A DNA stretch of 64,000 bases from Denitrovibrio acetiphilus DSM 12809 (GCF_000025725.1 NC_013943.1:2356001-2420000); one strand, 5' to 3'. Numbered from the stretch's first letter, positions 35,156-44,734 are shown. Translations and numbers: made by a program. The notes: generated by a model not told the origin, from the sequence alone.

Positions 35156-36106
35156 TTACTTGTTCATAAACAGCCAGCGGTAAAAGAATTTTTCGGGAAT
35201 GCCCGCAGAAAGCCGGACAAGAACTGCTACAAAAAGAACTGAAAAAACTGTACGAAGAACGAATATACCAAAGAAGTCCGCGCCTATAGCCAGCATCAGA
35301 ATTGTATCTTCTACCATAGAGTGGCAGATCCCCATGAAACCAAGACTGAAAAATATATCTTTATGGCTCATACTGCCCGACTTCGCTTCTTTGATAATCA
35401 GTCCGCTGCCGTATGTCAGCCCCAGAGTAAAGCCGACCACTGTCACATACGCCGCCTGCTCGCCTATTCCCATAAGTTTCAGAAGAGGTCTGCACAGCAT
35501 ATTGATAAACTTAATCAAGCCTATCTTTTTGAATATCTTCATCAGAACAACCAGAGTAAAGATGATCAGAGCAATGTACCCCAGATTCACGATCTCGCCA
35601 TATGCCCAGCTCAGTAACGTGTTTTCACGCTGAGCAGGGGAATAGAAGGTGCTGACAGGCTGCTGAAGAAGGTTAAAAGACTTATAAAAAACATTAAGCA
35701 GAGCACCGAATATCAGGGCAGAACCGAAACGAAATAAGAACATAGCTCTGAAACGGGTTCCGGCCTGTTTTGATATCTGAAGCTCAACAGGAAAAGCATG
35801 TGCCATGAGTATCATAGAAGCAAAAACTGTAGTTTGGGCGACAGTCATATCCACATCTTTCACAAGAGTGGCAAAGATAATAACACCACCGTACATGTTC
35901 GTGGCAAGAGCGCTTGCCCATGCAAGCCCCATCTCACCGGGAAGCCCTGTTATAAACATAAGAGGTGTAAGAATCTTTCCAAGCAGGCTCACCAGCCCGG
36001 TCTCCTGAAGAATCTTTATAACAACTATCATCGGTACGAGTATTCTGAAAAGCGGGACACATATGTCTACTGTTTCTTTCACAACAGCAATAATTGATTT
36101 TATCAT
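35156..36106 (-). CDS. Nucleoside-recognition (Gate) domain membrane protein
   Basis: 316 residues with about eight membrane helices. Two Gate-type halves: GLVSLLGKILTPLMFITGLP with AWASALATNMYGGV, and FINMLCRPLLKLMGIGEQAA with TLGLTYGSGLIIKEA. The family includes SpmA/SpmB and transport proteins; substrate unknown. Its ATG overlaps the threonine ammonia-lyase stop by 4 bases (ATGA), so both are made from one message. It might move an amino acid or nucleoside. Confidence 0.75.
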   Translation of the reverse strand: MIKSIIAVVKETVDICVPLFRILVPMIVVIKILQETGLVSLLGKILTPLMFITGLPGEMGLAWASALATNMYGGVIIFATLVKDVDMTVAQTTVFASMILMAHAFPVELQISKQAGTRFRAMFLFRFGSALIFGALLNVFYKSFNLLQQPVSTFYSPAQRENTLLSWAYGEIVNLGYIALIIFTLVVLMKIFKKIGLIKFINMLCRPLLKLMGIGEQAAYVTVVGFTLGLTYGSGLIIKEAKSGSMSHKDIFFSLGFMGICHSMVEDTILMLAIGADFFGIFVLRTVFSVLFVAVLVRLSAGIPEKFFYRWLFMNK

Positions 36107-37299
36107 ACCAACCTCTTAACCTCATAGATACCACTCAGAGTTTCCATTATATGATCTATGTGTTCATACCCTCTTGTTTCCAGAGAGATATTGACTTTAG
36201 AAAGCCCCACAGGTGTCTCCATGTCGTTCCTGACGTGGACTATTTCGTGTATGTTCGCCTGAAGTCCGCTTATGACTGTGCTCAGAGACGTCAGAGCCCC
36301 GGGAACGTCACGCAGTATTATCGAAACCGTCATAAACCTTCCCGTTGCTGTCATGCCACGGTTGATGACACGGTTTATGGTAGTAACATCAATATTGCCG
36401 CCGGAAACGACCAGAACAGTCGTTTTGTTTTTAACATCTATCTTCTCTGCAAGTACCGCCGCAAGAGGTGCAGCACCTGCGCCCTCCACAACAAGCTTCG
36501 ACCTCTCCATAAATTCAAGTACGCCGAGGGCAATTTCACTCTCGGTAACTGTAACAAGCTCATCCACACAGTTCTGGCAGTGTTTAAGGGTAAGCTCGCC
36601 CACTTTTTTAACGGCAATCCCCTCTGCGAATGTCGAGGAAGTCGATAAGCTGACGACGCGCCCCTCTGAAAGTGAGCTGACCATGCCTGCCGCCTCTGAC
36701 GCCTGTACGCCGATAACTTTTATACTGCTGTCAAATCCCTTCACATATTCGGCAACGCCGGACACGAGCCCGCCGCCACCCACTGGCACAACTATCTGGT
36801 CAATATCAGGGTTTTCGTTAAGCACTTCATAGGCGACACTCCCCTGACCAGCAATAACATCAGTATCATCAAAAGGGTGGACAAAAAACAACCCCTCCTT
36901 TTCAGATATCTCTACGGCATGTTTATAGGCGTCTTCAAAAGATTCACCGTACAGAATGACTTCTGCCCCATGACCTTTTGTGCTGTTCACCTTGACCATG
37001 GGGGTAAATTCGGGCATCACGATAACAGCTCTTATCCCCATACTCTTTGCACTGAAAGCAACGCCTTGTGCGTGATTTCCTGCTGATGCGGCTATAACGC
37101 CATTTCTGCACTTATCTTCGTGTTTCAAAATGCAGTTGAGTGCCCCTCTTATTTTAAACGAACCGGTACGCTGCAGGTTCTCAAGTTTAAAATAGACATC
37201 ACCACCCAGCCTTTCGGAGAAATTATTAGAATAATAAAGCGGCAGGTGCTTGATATGTTTACGGATTCTAAAATATGCCTTTGTTATATCTTCAAACAT
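36103..37299 (-). CDS. ilvA: Threonine ammonia-lyase (ACT-containing)
   Basis: 398 residues. PLP-lysine motif TGSFKIRGA (K49), AASAGNHAQGVAFSAKSMGI, the phosphate-binding VPVGGGGLVSGVAEY and a C-terminal ACT domain (SIILRDVPGALTSLSTVISG). It deaminates threonine to 2-oxobutanoate. The short form with one ACT domain resembles the catabolic/TdcB-like or archaeal-type enzyme; isoleucine synthesis is equally possible. I chose the ATG at 37299 because homologous sequence starts there; a longer frame to 37461 would overlap the divergent permease promoter. Confidence 0.88.
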   Translation of the reverse strand: MFEDITKAYFRIRKHIKHLPLYYSNNFSERLGGDVYFKLENLQRTGSFKIRGALNCILKHEDKCRNGVIAASAGNHAQGVAFSAKSMGIRAVIVMPEFTPMVKVNSTKGHGAEVILYGESFEDAYKHAVEISEKEGLFFVHPFDDTDVIAGQGSVAYEVLNENPDIDQIVVPVGGGGLVSGVAEYVKGFDSSIKVIGVQASEAAGMVSSLSEGRVVSLSTSSTFAEGIAVKKVGELTLKHCQNCVDELVTVTESEIALGVLEFMERSKLVVEGAGAAPLAAVLAEKIDVKNKTTVLVVSGGNIDVTTINRVINRGMTATGRFMTVSIILRDVPGALTSLSTVISGLQANIHEIVHVRNDMETPVGLSKVNISLETRGYEHIDHIMETLSGIYEVKRLV

Positions 37300-37415
37300 T
37301 GCATATATTAATCCCCGCATTTCTTTTTGACAAGCATTCTTTACGGAGTTTGTTTGTGTATTTACTATTTTTTTGCATACTGCTAAAAAAACATTTCGAT
37401 ACTCGTGAAAATATC

Positions 37416-37443
37416 TTGACATCAAAAATGAAAGGGATATATT
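37416..37443 (+). promoter_or_regulatory. Promoter of the UPF0718 permease operon
   Basis: TTGACA at 37416 and TATATT at 37438 with a 16-base spacer. Transcription would start about 10 bases before the permease ATG, leaving a very short leader that still holds AGAGG. Confidence 0.6.
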
Positions 37444-37460
37444 CGAAACAGAGGTTAACA

Positions 37461-38618
37461 ATGAACGAATTTAAAAAATTACTTTATCTGACTGCGGTTT
37501 TCCTGTTTCTCTTCTTTGTGTCATTCGACACACCAAAGATGAGCCAGTCTATTCTGGAGGGATTTTTCCTTTTACAGGACTATGTCCGCGAACACACTTT
37601 GACATGCCTGATTCCGGCACTTTTTATAGCAGGGGCTATCAGCATACTGATATCTCAGGCTGCTGTTATAAAATACTTCGGCGCAGGCGCAAACAGATTT
37701 CTCGCCTATAGCGTTGCATCTGTTTCAGGAAGCATTCTTGCCGTATGCTCATGCACAATCCTCCCACTCTTTGCCGGTATATACCGCAGGGGTGCAGGGA
37801 TAGGCCCGGCAACAGCATTTGTCTATTCAGGTCCGGCGATAAATATACTTGCCATAATCCTGACATCTAAAATATTAGGCTGGGAGATGGGGCTCGCCAG
37901 AGCTGTAGGAGCAATCTTCTTCTCGATAATAATCGGGCTTATCATGGCTCTGATTTACAGAAATGAAAAACCCGAAACACCTCCCGCACCGAAAACTAAC
38001 ACTGTTGATGCTGGAAAATCCCCGGCAAAAACCATATTATTCTTTATCCTGATGACAGCAGTGCTTATCTTTGCCACATGGGCAAAGCCTGAACAGACAG
38101 GGACGCTTTTTGCGGCTATTTTCAACCTGAAATGGGTACTTGCTGCATCAGCACTTGCAGGCGTTGTAATTGTAGCGTTTAACCTTTTAAACAGAGAAGA
38201 GCGCACAGGATGGATGATTGAAACATGGGAATTCGGTAAGCAGATAATCCCACTGCTGTTTGCTGGAGTTCTCTTTGCAGGTTTCTTTCTGGGCAGACCG
38301 GGACACGAAGGGATAATTCCTGCCGGCTATATCGAAACACTTGTAGGAGGGAACGGTTTGGGAGCCGTCTTCTTCTCTTCCGTGGTTGGTTCACTGATGT
38401 ATTTCGCTACTCTCACTGAGATACCGATACTTCAGGGGCTTATCGGTGCCGGCATGGGAAAAGGTCCGGCGCTGGCTCTGCTGCTGGCTGGTCCGGCTCT
38501 GAGCCTGCCGAACATGCTTGTTATACGGAGCGTGATAGGTACACAAAAAACAGTTGTCTACGTAACACTCGTTGTTGTAATGTCTACAACTGCCGGATAT
38601 CTTTTCGGCAATTTTTAA
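37461..38618 (+). CDS. UPF0718 (YraQ-type) permease
   Basis: 385 residues with about 8-10 membrane helices. The family signature is SVSGSILAVCSCTILPLFAG, then GIGPATAFVYSGPAINILAI. Members are found in metal or arsenic resistance clusters, and some carry a Cys pair as here (CSC). It is followed 12 bases later by a thioredoxin-like CxxC protein, a common pairing. The start at 37461 removes a non-conserved leader. Substrate unknown. Confidence 0.85.
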   Translation: MNEFKKLLYLTAVFLFLFFVSFDTPKMSQSILEGFFLLQDYVREHTLTCLIPALFIAGAISILISQAAVIKYFGAGANRFLAYSVASVSGSILAVCSCTILPLFAGIYRRGAGIGPATAFVYSGPAINILAIILTSKILGWEMGLARAVGAIFFSIIIGLIMALIYRNEKPETPPAPKTNTVDAGKSPAKTILFFILMTAVLIFATWAKPEQTGTLFAAIFNLKWVLAASALAGVVIVAFNLLNREERTGWMIETWEFGKQIIPLLFAGVLFAGFFLGRPGHEGIIPAGYIETLVGGNGLGAVFFSSVVGSLMYFATLTEIPILQGLIGAGMGKGPALALLLAGPALSLPNMLVIRSVIGTQKTVVYVTLVVVMSTTAGYLFGNF

Positions 38619-38630
38619 GGAGGTATTATT

Positions 38631-38870
38631 ATGAAAATCAAAGTTTTAGGACCTGGATGCAGAAACTGCAAAACTATGTATGAGATGGCACTCGCAGCCG
38701 TAAACGAACTACAGATATCTGACGCTGAAATCGAATATGTCAAAGACATGTCCGAGATAACCAAATACATAATGACTACACCTGGTCTGGTTGTGGATGA
38801 AGTCGTTGTACACGAAGGGAAACCGCTGCCCAGCTATGAAAGAGTGAAAGAGATATTCTCCGGTAAATAG
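38631..38870 (+). CDS. Thioredoxin-like small redox protein (TIGR00412 type)
   Basis: 79 residues. MKIKVLGPGC10RNC13KTMYEM has the CxxC active site, and TPGLVVDEVVVHEGKPLP gives the cis-proline region typical of the redox-active disulfide protein 2 family. It probably passes electrons to the UPF0718 permease encoded just upstream. AGGAGG site present. Confidence 0.88.
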   Translation: MKIKVLGPGCRNCKTMYEMALAAVNELQISDAEIEYVKDMSEITKYIMTTPGLVVDEVVVHEGKPLPSYERVKEIFSGK

Positions 38871-38940
38871 CACATTAGTTGTCCTCGTAATAAATCCTTC
38901 TATATGATAATTTATAGTAAAATTATACAGAGAGGATCAC

Positions 38941-39756
38941 ATGGATAAATTTACTGCATTCATTGAAAACTGGATGCTGACAAACGGACTTAATATTATC
39001 TATGCACTGCTGATATTTATTGTCGGGCACTACATTGCAAAGATTATAGCGAAAGTTGCGGGGAAAGCTCTCGGAAAGGCTTCTGTGGAGATAACTCTTT
39101 CCAGATTTCTTACTAAGCTGATCTACTATATGCTTCTTGCCGCAGTTGTTATCGCTGCGTTGAACAGGCTGGGGATAGAGACAACTTCTGTTGTTGCTGT
39201 TTTCGCCACTGCCGGTCTTGCCATCGGTCTGGCTTTGAAAGATTCACTGTCAAACCTTGCTGCTGGTGTGATGATAATTATTTTTAAGCCTTTTATAATT
39301 GGTAACTTTGTCGAAGCTGCCGGCACATCAGGTATTGTAGATGAAATAAGCATATTCACTACAAAGCTGAAAACACCTGATAATAAGATAATTATAATCC
39401 CTAACTCTGCTGTTTTAGGTGCTAACATCACCAACTATTCAGCACAGCTTACCCGCCGCGTGGATATCACTATTGGCGTTGGATATGAGTCCGACATTAA
39501 AAAGGTCAAAGACATCCTTAAAGGCATCATAGCAGAAACAACAACAATTCTGCCCGATCCTGAGCCAGTTGTTGTACTCTCAAACTTAGGCGAATCGAGC
39601 ATAGACTTTACAATGCGCTCATGGGTTAATACTGATGACTACTGGCCGACATACTTCGATATGCTCGAACAGATAAAGATGAAGCTTGACGATGCAGGAG
39701 TAAATATACCATTCCCGCAGATGGACATTCATATCAGAAAAGAGGAAGAGAAGTAA
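38941..39756 (+). CDS. mscS: MscS-family mechanosensitive channel
   Basis: 271 residues, near the E. coli MscS length of 286. The pore helix GLAIGLALKDSLSNLAAGVM and the following FKPFIIGNFVEAAGTSGIVD to KIIIIPNSAVLGANITNYS are diagnostic. It opens when membrane tension rises and lets solutes out during osmotic downshift. Three N-terminal membrane helices, then a cytoplasmic vestibule. GAGAGGAT site precedes the ATG. Confidence 0.93.
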   Translation: MDKFTAFIENWMLTNGLNIIYALLIFIVGHYIAKIIAKVAGKALGKASVEITLSRFLTKLIYYMLLAAVVIAALNRLGIETTSVVAVFATAGLAIGLALKDSLSNLAAGVMIIIFKPFIIGNFVEAAGTSGIVDEISIFTTKLKTPDNKIIIIPNSAVLGANITNYSAQLTRRVDITIGVGYESDIKKVKDILKGIIAETTTILPDPEPVVVLSNLGESSIDFTMRSWVNTDDYWPTYFDMLEQIKMKLDDAGVNIPFPQMDIHIRKEEEK

Positions 39757-40142
39757 AATTCTCTTTAAAACATTTATAGAATCCCACGGGTAAACCCGTG
39801 TTTCTATTACTTCGCTCTAGCTGTGACAACGAAGTTGTCACAGCTAGAGCATATGCAAAATACGTCACTGCGAAGCTCGCAGGGCTGTGGCAGTCTCCGG
39901 ACTCGTTAGTTTATCCTGAGATTGCTTCGTCATTACATTCCTCGCGATGACTTATAAGCTCTAATGCTGTGATTAGCTAATTCATCTACGCGTAAAGGCG
40001 TGATGTTATGTCTTCGACCGCATAAAATATATTGGTATATATTTGGATAGAATACCCCTCAAGGAGATCTTTGAGAGTATTTTTATAATTCACATGCAAA
40101 TAAAATCTACGGGTGAAAATTACGTTTAAAAGTTACAGATTT
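39757..40142. other. Non-coding gap between convergent genes
   Basis: 386 bases between mscS and the opposing dehydrogenase. Most of it is copy B of the dispersed repeat. The remaining ~110 bases (40028-40142) are AT-rich, with a weak inverted repeat AATACCCCTCAAGGAG/TGAGAGTATT, and no gene is seen. Confidence 0.6.
39774..40027. repeat. Dispersed structured repeat, copy B
   Basis: About 254 bases matching 7961-8225 in the same orientation. It has two perfect hairpins: CACGGGT-AA-ACCCGTG (39785-39800), and a 16-pair stem with a GAA loop (39815-39849). Next come two units that are imperfect inverted copies of each other: one starts CGTCACTGCGAAGC, the other, on the minus strand, GTCATCGCGAGGAATGTAAT. 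This family style (GTCAxTGCGA...GCAATCTC) occurs in several unrelated bacteria. No coding potential. Confidence 0.85.
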
Positions 40143-41087
40143 TCAGTTCAGTGCACAGGCGGGTTTTTCATCTTTAAAAACTGAGGTGACGGCATCACAG
40201 CACATCTTCGCCATAGCCTCTCTTGTTGCAAAACTGCCGCTGCCGATGTGCGGAGCAAGCACTGCATTACTGAGCTTAAAAAGCCCGGCATCTATCTTCG
40301 GTTCATCTTCGTAAACATCCAGCCCGGCTGCAAATATCAATTTATTTTCCAGAGCCTTGACAAGGTCTCTCTCTTTAATAATATCCCCTCTGCCTATGTT
40401 CACCAATACGGCAGAAGATTTCATCTGAACAAATGTTTCGAGGGTAAATTTATGATGAGTTTCCGGTGTTGACGGTGCTGTTATTATGAGAAAATCAGAC
40501 TGACGTACAAGATCATCGAAGCTGACTCTTGAAGCACCGGTCAGAAGTTCCGCCTGATGTTTTTTTGTGCGTGAGCTGTATATAATGTCCATGTTAAAAC
40601 CGGACGCCATCTGCGCCACAGCCTGCCCTATCCTGCCGAAACCAAAGACACCAAGAGTTTTGCCGTGCATATCCATCCCAAGGAACAGATCAGCCTCCCA
40701 GCCTTTGAACTTTTTATTGCGGGTAAAAGCGTCGCCTTCAGAAACACGTCTGGCAGCAGTTATCATAAGAGCAAACCCAAGCTCAGCAGTTGTCTGAGTA
40801 AGCACGTCCGGAGTATTGCAGACAGTTATCCCAAGCTCAGAGGCTGCCTGCACGTCTATGTTGTTATAACCCACAGCATAGTTAGCGACAACTTTAAGAT
40901 TTTTGCAGGATTCCATAAGCTCCCTGTCAATCTTGTCGGACAGCATAGAGATTATACCGTCAGCATCCTCGGCACGTTTCGCAAGTTCTTTAGCTGAAAG
41001 CTGTTTACCTTTATTATAGTCAAGTTCGTGCCCTTTCAGATATCCTTCGATATCAAAAGGGAGTTCGGCAGTGATCAATATTTTCAT
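40143..41087 (-). CDS. D-isomer-specific 2-hydroxyacid dehydrogenase
   Basis: 314 residues. NAD-binding GKTLGVFGFGRIGQAVA, TPDVLTQTTAELGFALM, the catalytic Arg in LVNIGRGDIIKERDL, and the catalytic His in APHIGSGSFATRE. It fits the glyoxylate/hydroxypyruvate reductase (GhrB/GyaR-like) branch, which reduces a 2-oxoacid to the D-hydroxyacid. It lies 11 bases after def on the same strand. The exact substrate cannot be told from sequence. Confidence 0.85.
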   Translation of the reverse strand: MKILITAELPFDIEGYLKGHELDYNKGKQLSAKELAKRAEDADGIISMLSDKIDRELMESCKNLKVVANYAVGYNNIDVQAASELGITVCNTPDVLTQTTAELGFALMITAARRVSEGDAFTRNKKFKGWEADLFLGMDMHGKTLGVFGFGRIGQAVAQMASGFNMDIIYSSRTKKHQAELLTGASRVSFDDLVRQSDFLIITAPSTPETHHKFTLETFVQMKSSAVLVNIGRGDIIKERDLVKALENKLIFAAGLDVYEDEPKIDAGLFKLSNAVLAPHIGSGSFATREAMAKMCCDAVTSVFKDEKPACALN

Positions 41088-41098
41088 TATAATGCTCT

Positions 41099-41602
41099 CT
41101 ACTTATATTTCTTTCTTCGGAAAAGGTCAGTACGCTTTGAAATAACCCTGTCAATGAACAGAGTTCCGTCAAGATGGTCTGTCTCGTGCTGGAGCAGAAC
41201 CGCCTCAAAACCCTCTGCTTCTATAACCTTCTCTTCGAAATTCTCGTCATTATACTTTATAAGTATCTTACGCGCACGATTGACATTCCCCGTATAATCA
41301 GGAACAGACATGCATCCTTCACGGAACTGAAGCATACCTTCCCACTTGAGTATTTCAGGGTTAATAAGCACCAGTCTGCCGTGATTGTTTTCGCATTTCT
41401 TATTCTTTGATGCATCAGCCACAACAATGCGCAGTTTTTCGCCTATCTGAGTCGCAGCTATCCCTGTGGAGTGTCCGGATTCCTCCATTGTGTCTATCAG
41501 GTCACGCACAACCTGTTTCGCGTGATCATCCAGTTTTTCAACATCTTCTGCCATCTCTTTGAGTCTAGTGTCCGGATATACTAATACTTCTCTTACTGCC
41601 AT
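41099..41602 (-). CDS. def: Peptide deformylase
   Basis: 167 residues. It removes the formyl group from new proteins. Metal ligands are seen: C97 in EGCMSVP, and H139/H143 with E140 in LQHETDHLDG. Motif 1 is STGIAATQIG rather than the usual GxGLAAPQ. It sits 3 bases after the two-ACT protein gene, with the dehydrogenase next. Confidence 0.94.
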   Translation of the reverse strand: MAVREVLVYPDTRLKEMAEDVEKLDDHAKQVVRDLIDTMEESGHSTGIAATQIGEKLRIVVADASKNKKCENNHGRLVLINPEILKWEGMLQFREGCMSVPDYTGNVNRARKILIKYNDENFEEKVIEAEGFEAVLLQHETDHLDGTLFIDRVISKRTDLFRRKKYK

Positions 41603-41605
41603 GTG

Positions 41606-42148
41606 TTAAAACTCGTATGTTTCTATATGTCTTATGTTTACATCTGTGCCGAGCTCACGGGATATCTTTTTCAGATCGCCTTCCCAGTCGCCGACGTCAG
41701 CACCGCTCTCAACAATAACTTCGAGAACCATGATATATATAGGACTAGTTTTTGAACCTGCAACCTTTGTCTGAAGATCCATAATGTTTATCTTCTTTTC
41801 TGAAAGGTATTCGGCAATTTTGTTTACAATCCCAGGCTTATCAGAGCCATAAACGGAAACAACATAGTGCTCCCCCTCAGGTTTTTCAACAGGCTCCGCA
41901 ATCTCCTGAACGAGAACATCAACTTCCATAGCTTTTTCAAAGTCAGAGAAAAGTTCTTTCACCTGCTCAGATGTGCGCCCCTCTTTGCACTTCACGATAA
42001 AAATCGCAGAGAAAAACCCTTGCAGAAGTGTAGAGCTGGAATCTTCTATATTGAAATTATTCTCATAAAACACCTTGGACACACCAGCAACAATACCTGG
42101 TCTGTCCGCTGCTATCAGCGTAACAGCAAAAATATTTTCTGTGTTCAT
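41606..42148 (-). CDS. Two-ACT-domain protein, GcvR-like
   Basis: 180 residues made of two ACT domains: ~5-85 (AVTLIAADRPGIVAGVSKVF) and ~95-175 (VVSVYGSDKPGIVNKIAEYL). This is the layout of GcvR, a repressor of glycine cleavage, and of related amino acid-sensing proteins. No gcv genes are nearby. It heads an operon with def and the dehydrogenase; a promoter is visible upstream. Confidence 0.8.
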   Translation of the reverse strand: MNTENIFAVTLIAADRPGIVAGVSKVFYENNFNIEDSSSTLLQGFFSAIFIVKCKEGRTSEQVKELFSDFEKAMEVDVLVQEIAEPVEKPEGEHYVVSVYGSDKPGIVNKIAEYLSEKKINIMDLQTKVAGSKTSPIYIMVLEVIVESGADVGDWEGDLKKISRELGTDVNIRHIETYEF

Positions 42149-42187
42149 ATTTCACCTCAAAAGCATTTTAAGATTACTTTTAAAAAT

Positions 42188-42216
42188 ATTATCATTCCCA
42201 TACATGATGATGTCAA
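42188..42216 (-). promoter_or_regulatory. Promoter of the ACT-def-dehydrogenase operon
   Basis: On the minus strand TTGACA (42216-42211), a 17-base spacer, then GATAAT (42193-42188). This is close to the sigma70 consensus. The ATG is 40 bases downstream. Confidence 0.7.
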
Positions 42217-42274
42217 CCTTATTATAAAACACGGGATATTTAATATAGTTTCTTGAGAACACAAAAGATTACTA

Positions 42275-42317
42275 TTGAAAAAGTAACCCTCTCAGCAATA
42301 TAATAAATAATGAGAGG
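42275..42317 (+). promoter_or_regulatory. clpC promoter overlapped by an inverted repeat
   Basis: TTGAAA at 42275, 18 bases, TATAAT at 42299. CCTCTCA (42288-42294) and TGAGAGG (42311-42317) form a 7-bp inverted repeat that brackets the -10 box. A repressor bound there would block transcription. TGAGAGG also serves as the ribosome-site region. Confidence 0.6.
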
Positions 42318-42325
42318 ACAGCAAT

Positions 42326-44734
42326 ATGTTTGAATTATTTACTGACAGAGCAAGAAGAGTAATATTGTTTGCAAGAGAGGCGTCAGAACGCCTTATGCAG
42401 ACATCTATTGATACAGAGCACATTCTGCTCGGGCTCCTGAGAGAGCGTTCCGGGCTGGCGGCAGAAATTTTCAGCAGAAGGGGGATAGATGTCTCCATGC
42501 TGATGAACGATGTCAAGGGAGTTAGCGAGAAGGGACATAACCTTATGATAAAAGGGAGTCTCCCTTTCAGCCAGAACGGAAAGAATGTTCTGGATTTCTC
42601 TGTGGAAGAAGCAAAAAATCTCAAAAACAAATATGTGAATACTGAACATATCCTTTTGGGACTGCTGAAAGAGAAGAAAGGAAAAGCTTCTATGCTCCTT
42701 TCAAAGCTCGGCTTCGACCTTGTAACCCTGCGTGAAGAGATACAGACTGTATCAAAATCCTATGCGAAAAATACCGATCAGGCAGTAACCCCTACACTTG
42801 ACGAGTTCGGGCGTGACCTGACAAAACTCGCCATGGACGGCAAACTCGACCCTGTCATAGGCAGGAGCACAGAGATAACACGACTGATACAGATCCTCGG
42901 CAGACGTATCAAAAATAATGCGGTCATCATAGGCGAACCAGGTGTCGGAAAAACAGCTATTGTCGAAGGGCTTGCTCTCAAGATGGCTAGTGAGGACGTA
43001 CCTGATTTCCTCCGCAACAAACGCCTATTTTCTTTGGAACTCGGCAATGTTGTTGCAGGTACAAAATACCGCGGTCAGTTCGAAGAGCGCATGAAAAATC
43101 TTATAAAAGAGATAGAAACCGACGGCAACGTCATTATCTTCATAGATGAAATACATACTATCGTGGGTGCAGGAGCAGCGGAAGGATCGATTGATGCTTC
43201 CAACATGCTTAAGCCCGCACTGGCAAGAGGTGTTTTCCAGTGTATCGGAGCTACAACACTCAGCGAATTCCGCAAAAACTTTGAGAAAGACGGAGCTCTT
43301 AACAGACGCTTTCAGACTATCTCTGTTGACCAGCCGGATGCTGACGAGACAGTGCAGATTCTGGACGGCATCAAGCGCTTTTACGAAGATTTTCACAAGG
43401 TATTCATCCCTCACGATGTGCTGGAAGAGATCACCAGACTCACCGACAGATACATCACCGAGAAATTTCAGCCGGACAAAAGTATTGATGTACTTGATGA
43501 AGCCTGTTCAAGGCTGAAGCTTGCCACACGCACGATGCCGGACGATATGGTTCGTATCAAAAATAAACTGGAACAGTTAAAGGGGCTCCGTGACGAAAAA
43601 CTACGTGCCAACGATTACGACAACATACAGAAATATTCAAAAGATGTTGAACGGTGGGCCACTAAGCTTTCCGTCGCTCAGAAAGAGTGGGAGGAAGAGC
43701 TGGATCTTGACTGGCCGACACTCACCATTGAAAACATATCAGAAGTTGTAGCACACATGACCGGTGTTCCGGTTCAGAAACTGCAAACAGACGACATGGC
43801 AAGAATAGCGAACATCGACAAAGATATAAAAGAATTCATTATCGGTCAGGATGAGGCGGTTGACGCCCTCTCCAGATCAGTTAAAAGAAGCTTCGCCGGA
43901 CTTTCCAACCCTGCCCGCCCTCTCGGGTCTTTCATTTTTATGGGACCTACAGGTGTCGGTAAAACAGAGGTGGCAAAAAAACTGGCTGAAACTGTTTTCG
44001 GGTCAGAGTCCTCACTCATACGCATAGACATGACCGAATACATGGAACGTTTCAACTCCTCTCGCCTTATAGGTGCGCCTCCGGGCTATGTCGGCTACGA
44101 AGAAGGGGGAAAGTTGACCGAGCAGGTACGCAGAAAACCTTACTCTGTTGTGCTTTTTGACGAAATAGAGAAGGCTCACCCTGAAGTGCTGAATATACTG
44201 CTTCAGATACTGGACGACGGGCACATAAATGACAGCCTCGGACATAAGGTCAACTTTAAGAATACGATTATTATCATGACTTCCAATCTGGGTACAAAAC
44301 TGAGCATGAACAGAAAAACACTCGGTTTCGACACAAAAGAGGAATCAAATAATGAGATCGACTATGATGTTTTCAGTACAAATGCCCACAGAGAGCTTAA
44401 AGACAGGTTCCCACCTGAGTTTATAAACAGAGTGGACAGTCTTGTTGTTTTCAAACCGCTGGGCAAAGCTGAGCTGATTGAAATAATCGACCTGCAACTT
44501 ATAGAAATCAACAAACGCCTTGAAATTGCAGGCAAACAGCTCACTATTGATCAGGATGTGAAAGAACATCTTTTAAGCGGTGAATATGAATACAGCTATG
44601 GAGCAAGACCTATTAAACGACTTCTCCAGTCTAAAATCGAAGATCCCCTCAGCGAAATACTCCTTGAGGGCAAATTTGCTAAACGCAAAAATCTGAAAGT
44701 TAAGATGATAAATGATGAAATCGTTTTTAAATAA
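42326..44734 (+). CDS. clpC: ClpC-type AAA+ unfoldase
   Basis: 802 residues. N-terminal double Clp_N repeat (IDTEHILLGLLRERSGLA, NTEHILLGLLKEKKGKA), D1 with Walker A GEPGVGKT (from residue 203), a short middle helix (IRIKN-type KNKLEQLKGLRDEKLRANDYD) as in ClpC rather than the long ClpB coil, and D2 with GPTGVGKT (from residue 540). It unfolds proteins for ClpP. clpP is not in this window. The 3' end overlaps the PanE-Nudix gene by 23 bases. Confidence 0.93.
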   Translation: MFELFTDRARRVILFAREASERLMQTSIDTEHILLGLLRERSGLAAEIFSRRGIDVSMLMNDVKGVSEKGHNLMIKGSLPFSQNGKNVLDFSVEEAKNLKNKYVNTEHILLGLLKEKKGKASMLLSKLGFDLVTLREEIQTVSKSYAKNTDQAVTPTLDEFGRDLTKLAMDGKLDPVIGRSTEITRLIQILGRRIKNNAVIIGEPGVGKTAIVEGLALKMASEDVPDFLRNKRLFSLELGNVVAGTKYRGQFEERMKNLIKEIETDGNVIIFIDEIHTIVGAGAAEGSIDASNMLKPALARGVFQCIGATTLSEFRKNFEKDGALNRRFQTISVDQPDADETVQILDGIKRFYEDFHKVFIPHDVLEEITRLTDRYITEKFQPDKSIDVLDEACSRLKLATRTMPDDMVRIKNKLEQLKGLRDEKLRANDYDNIQKYSKDVERWATKLSVAQKEWEEELDLDWPTLTIENISEVVAHMTGVPVQKLQTDDMARIANIDKDIKEFIIGQDEAVDALSRSVKRSFAGLSNPARPLGSFIFMGPTGVGKTEVAKKLAETVFGSESSLIRIDMTEYMERFNSSRLIGAPPGYVGYEEGGKLTEQVRRKPYSVVLFDEIEKAHPEVLNILLQILDDGHINDSLGHKVNFKNTIIIMTSNLGTKLSMNRKTLGFDTKEESNNEIDYDVFSTNAHRELKDRFPPEFINRVDSLVVFKPLGKAELIEIIDLQLIEINKRLEIAGKQLTIDQDVKEHLLSGEYEYSYGARPIKRLLQSKIEDPLSEILLEGKFAKRKNLKVKMINDEIVFK

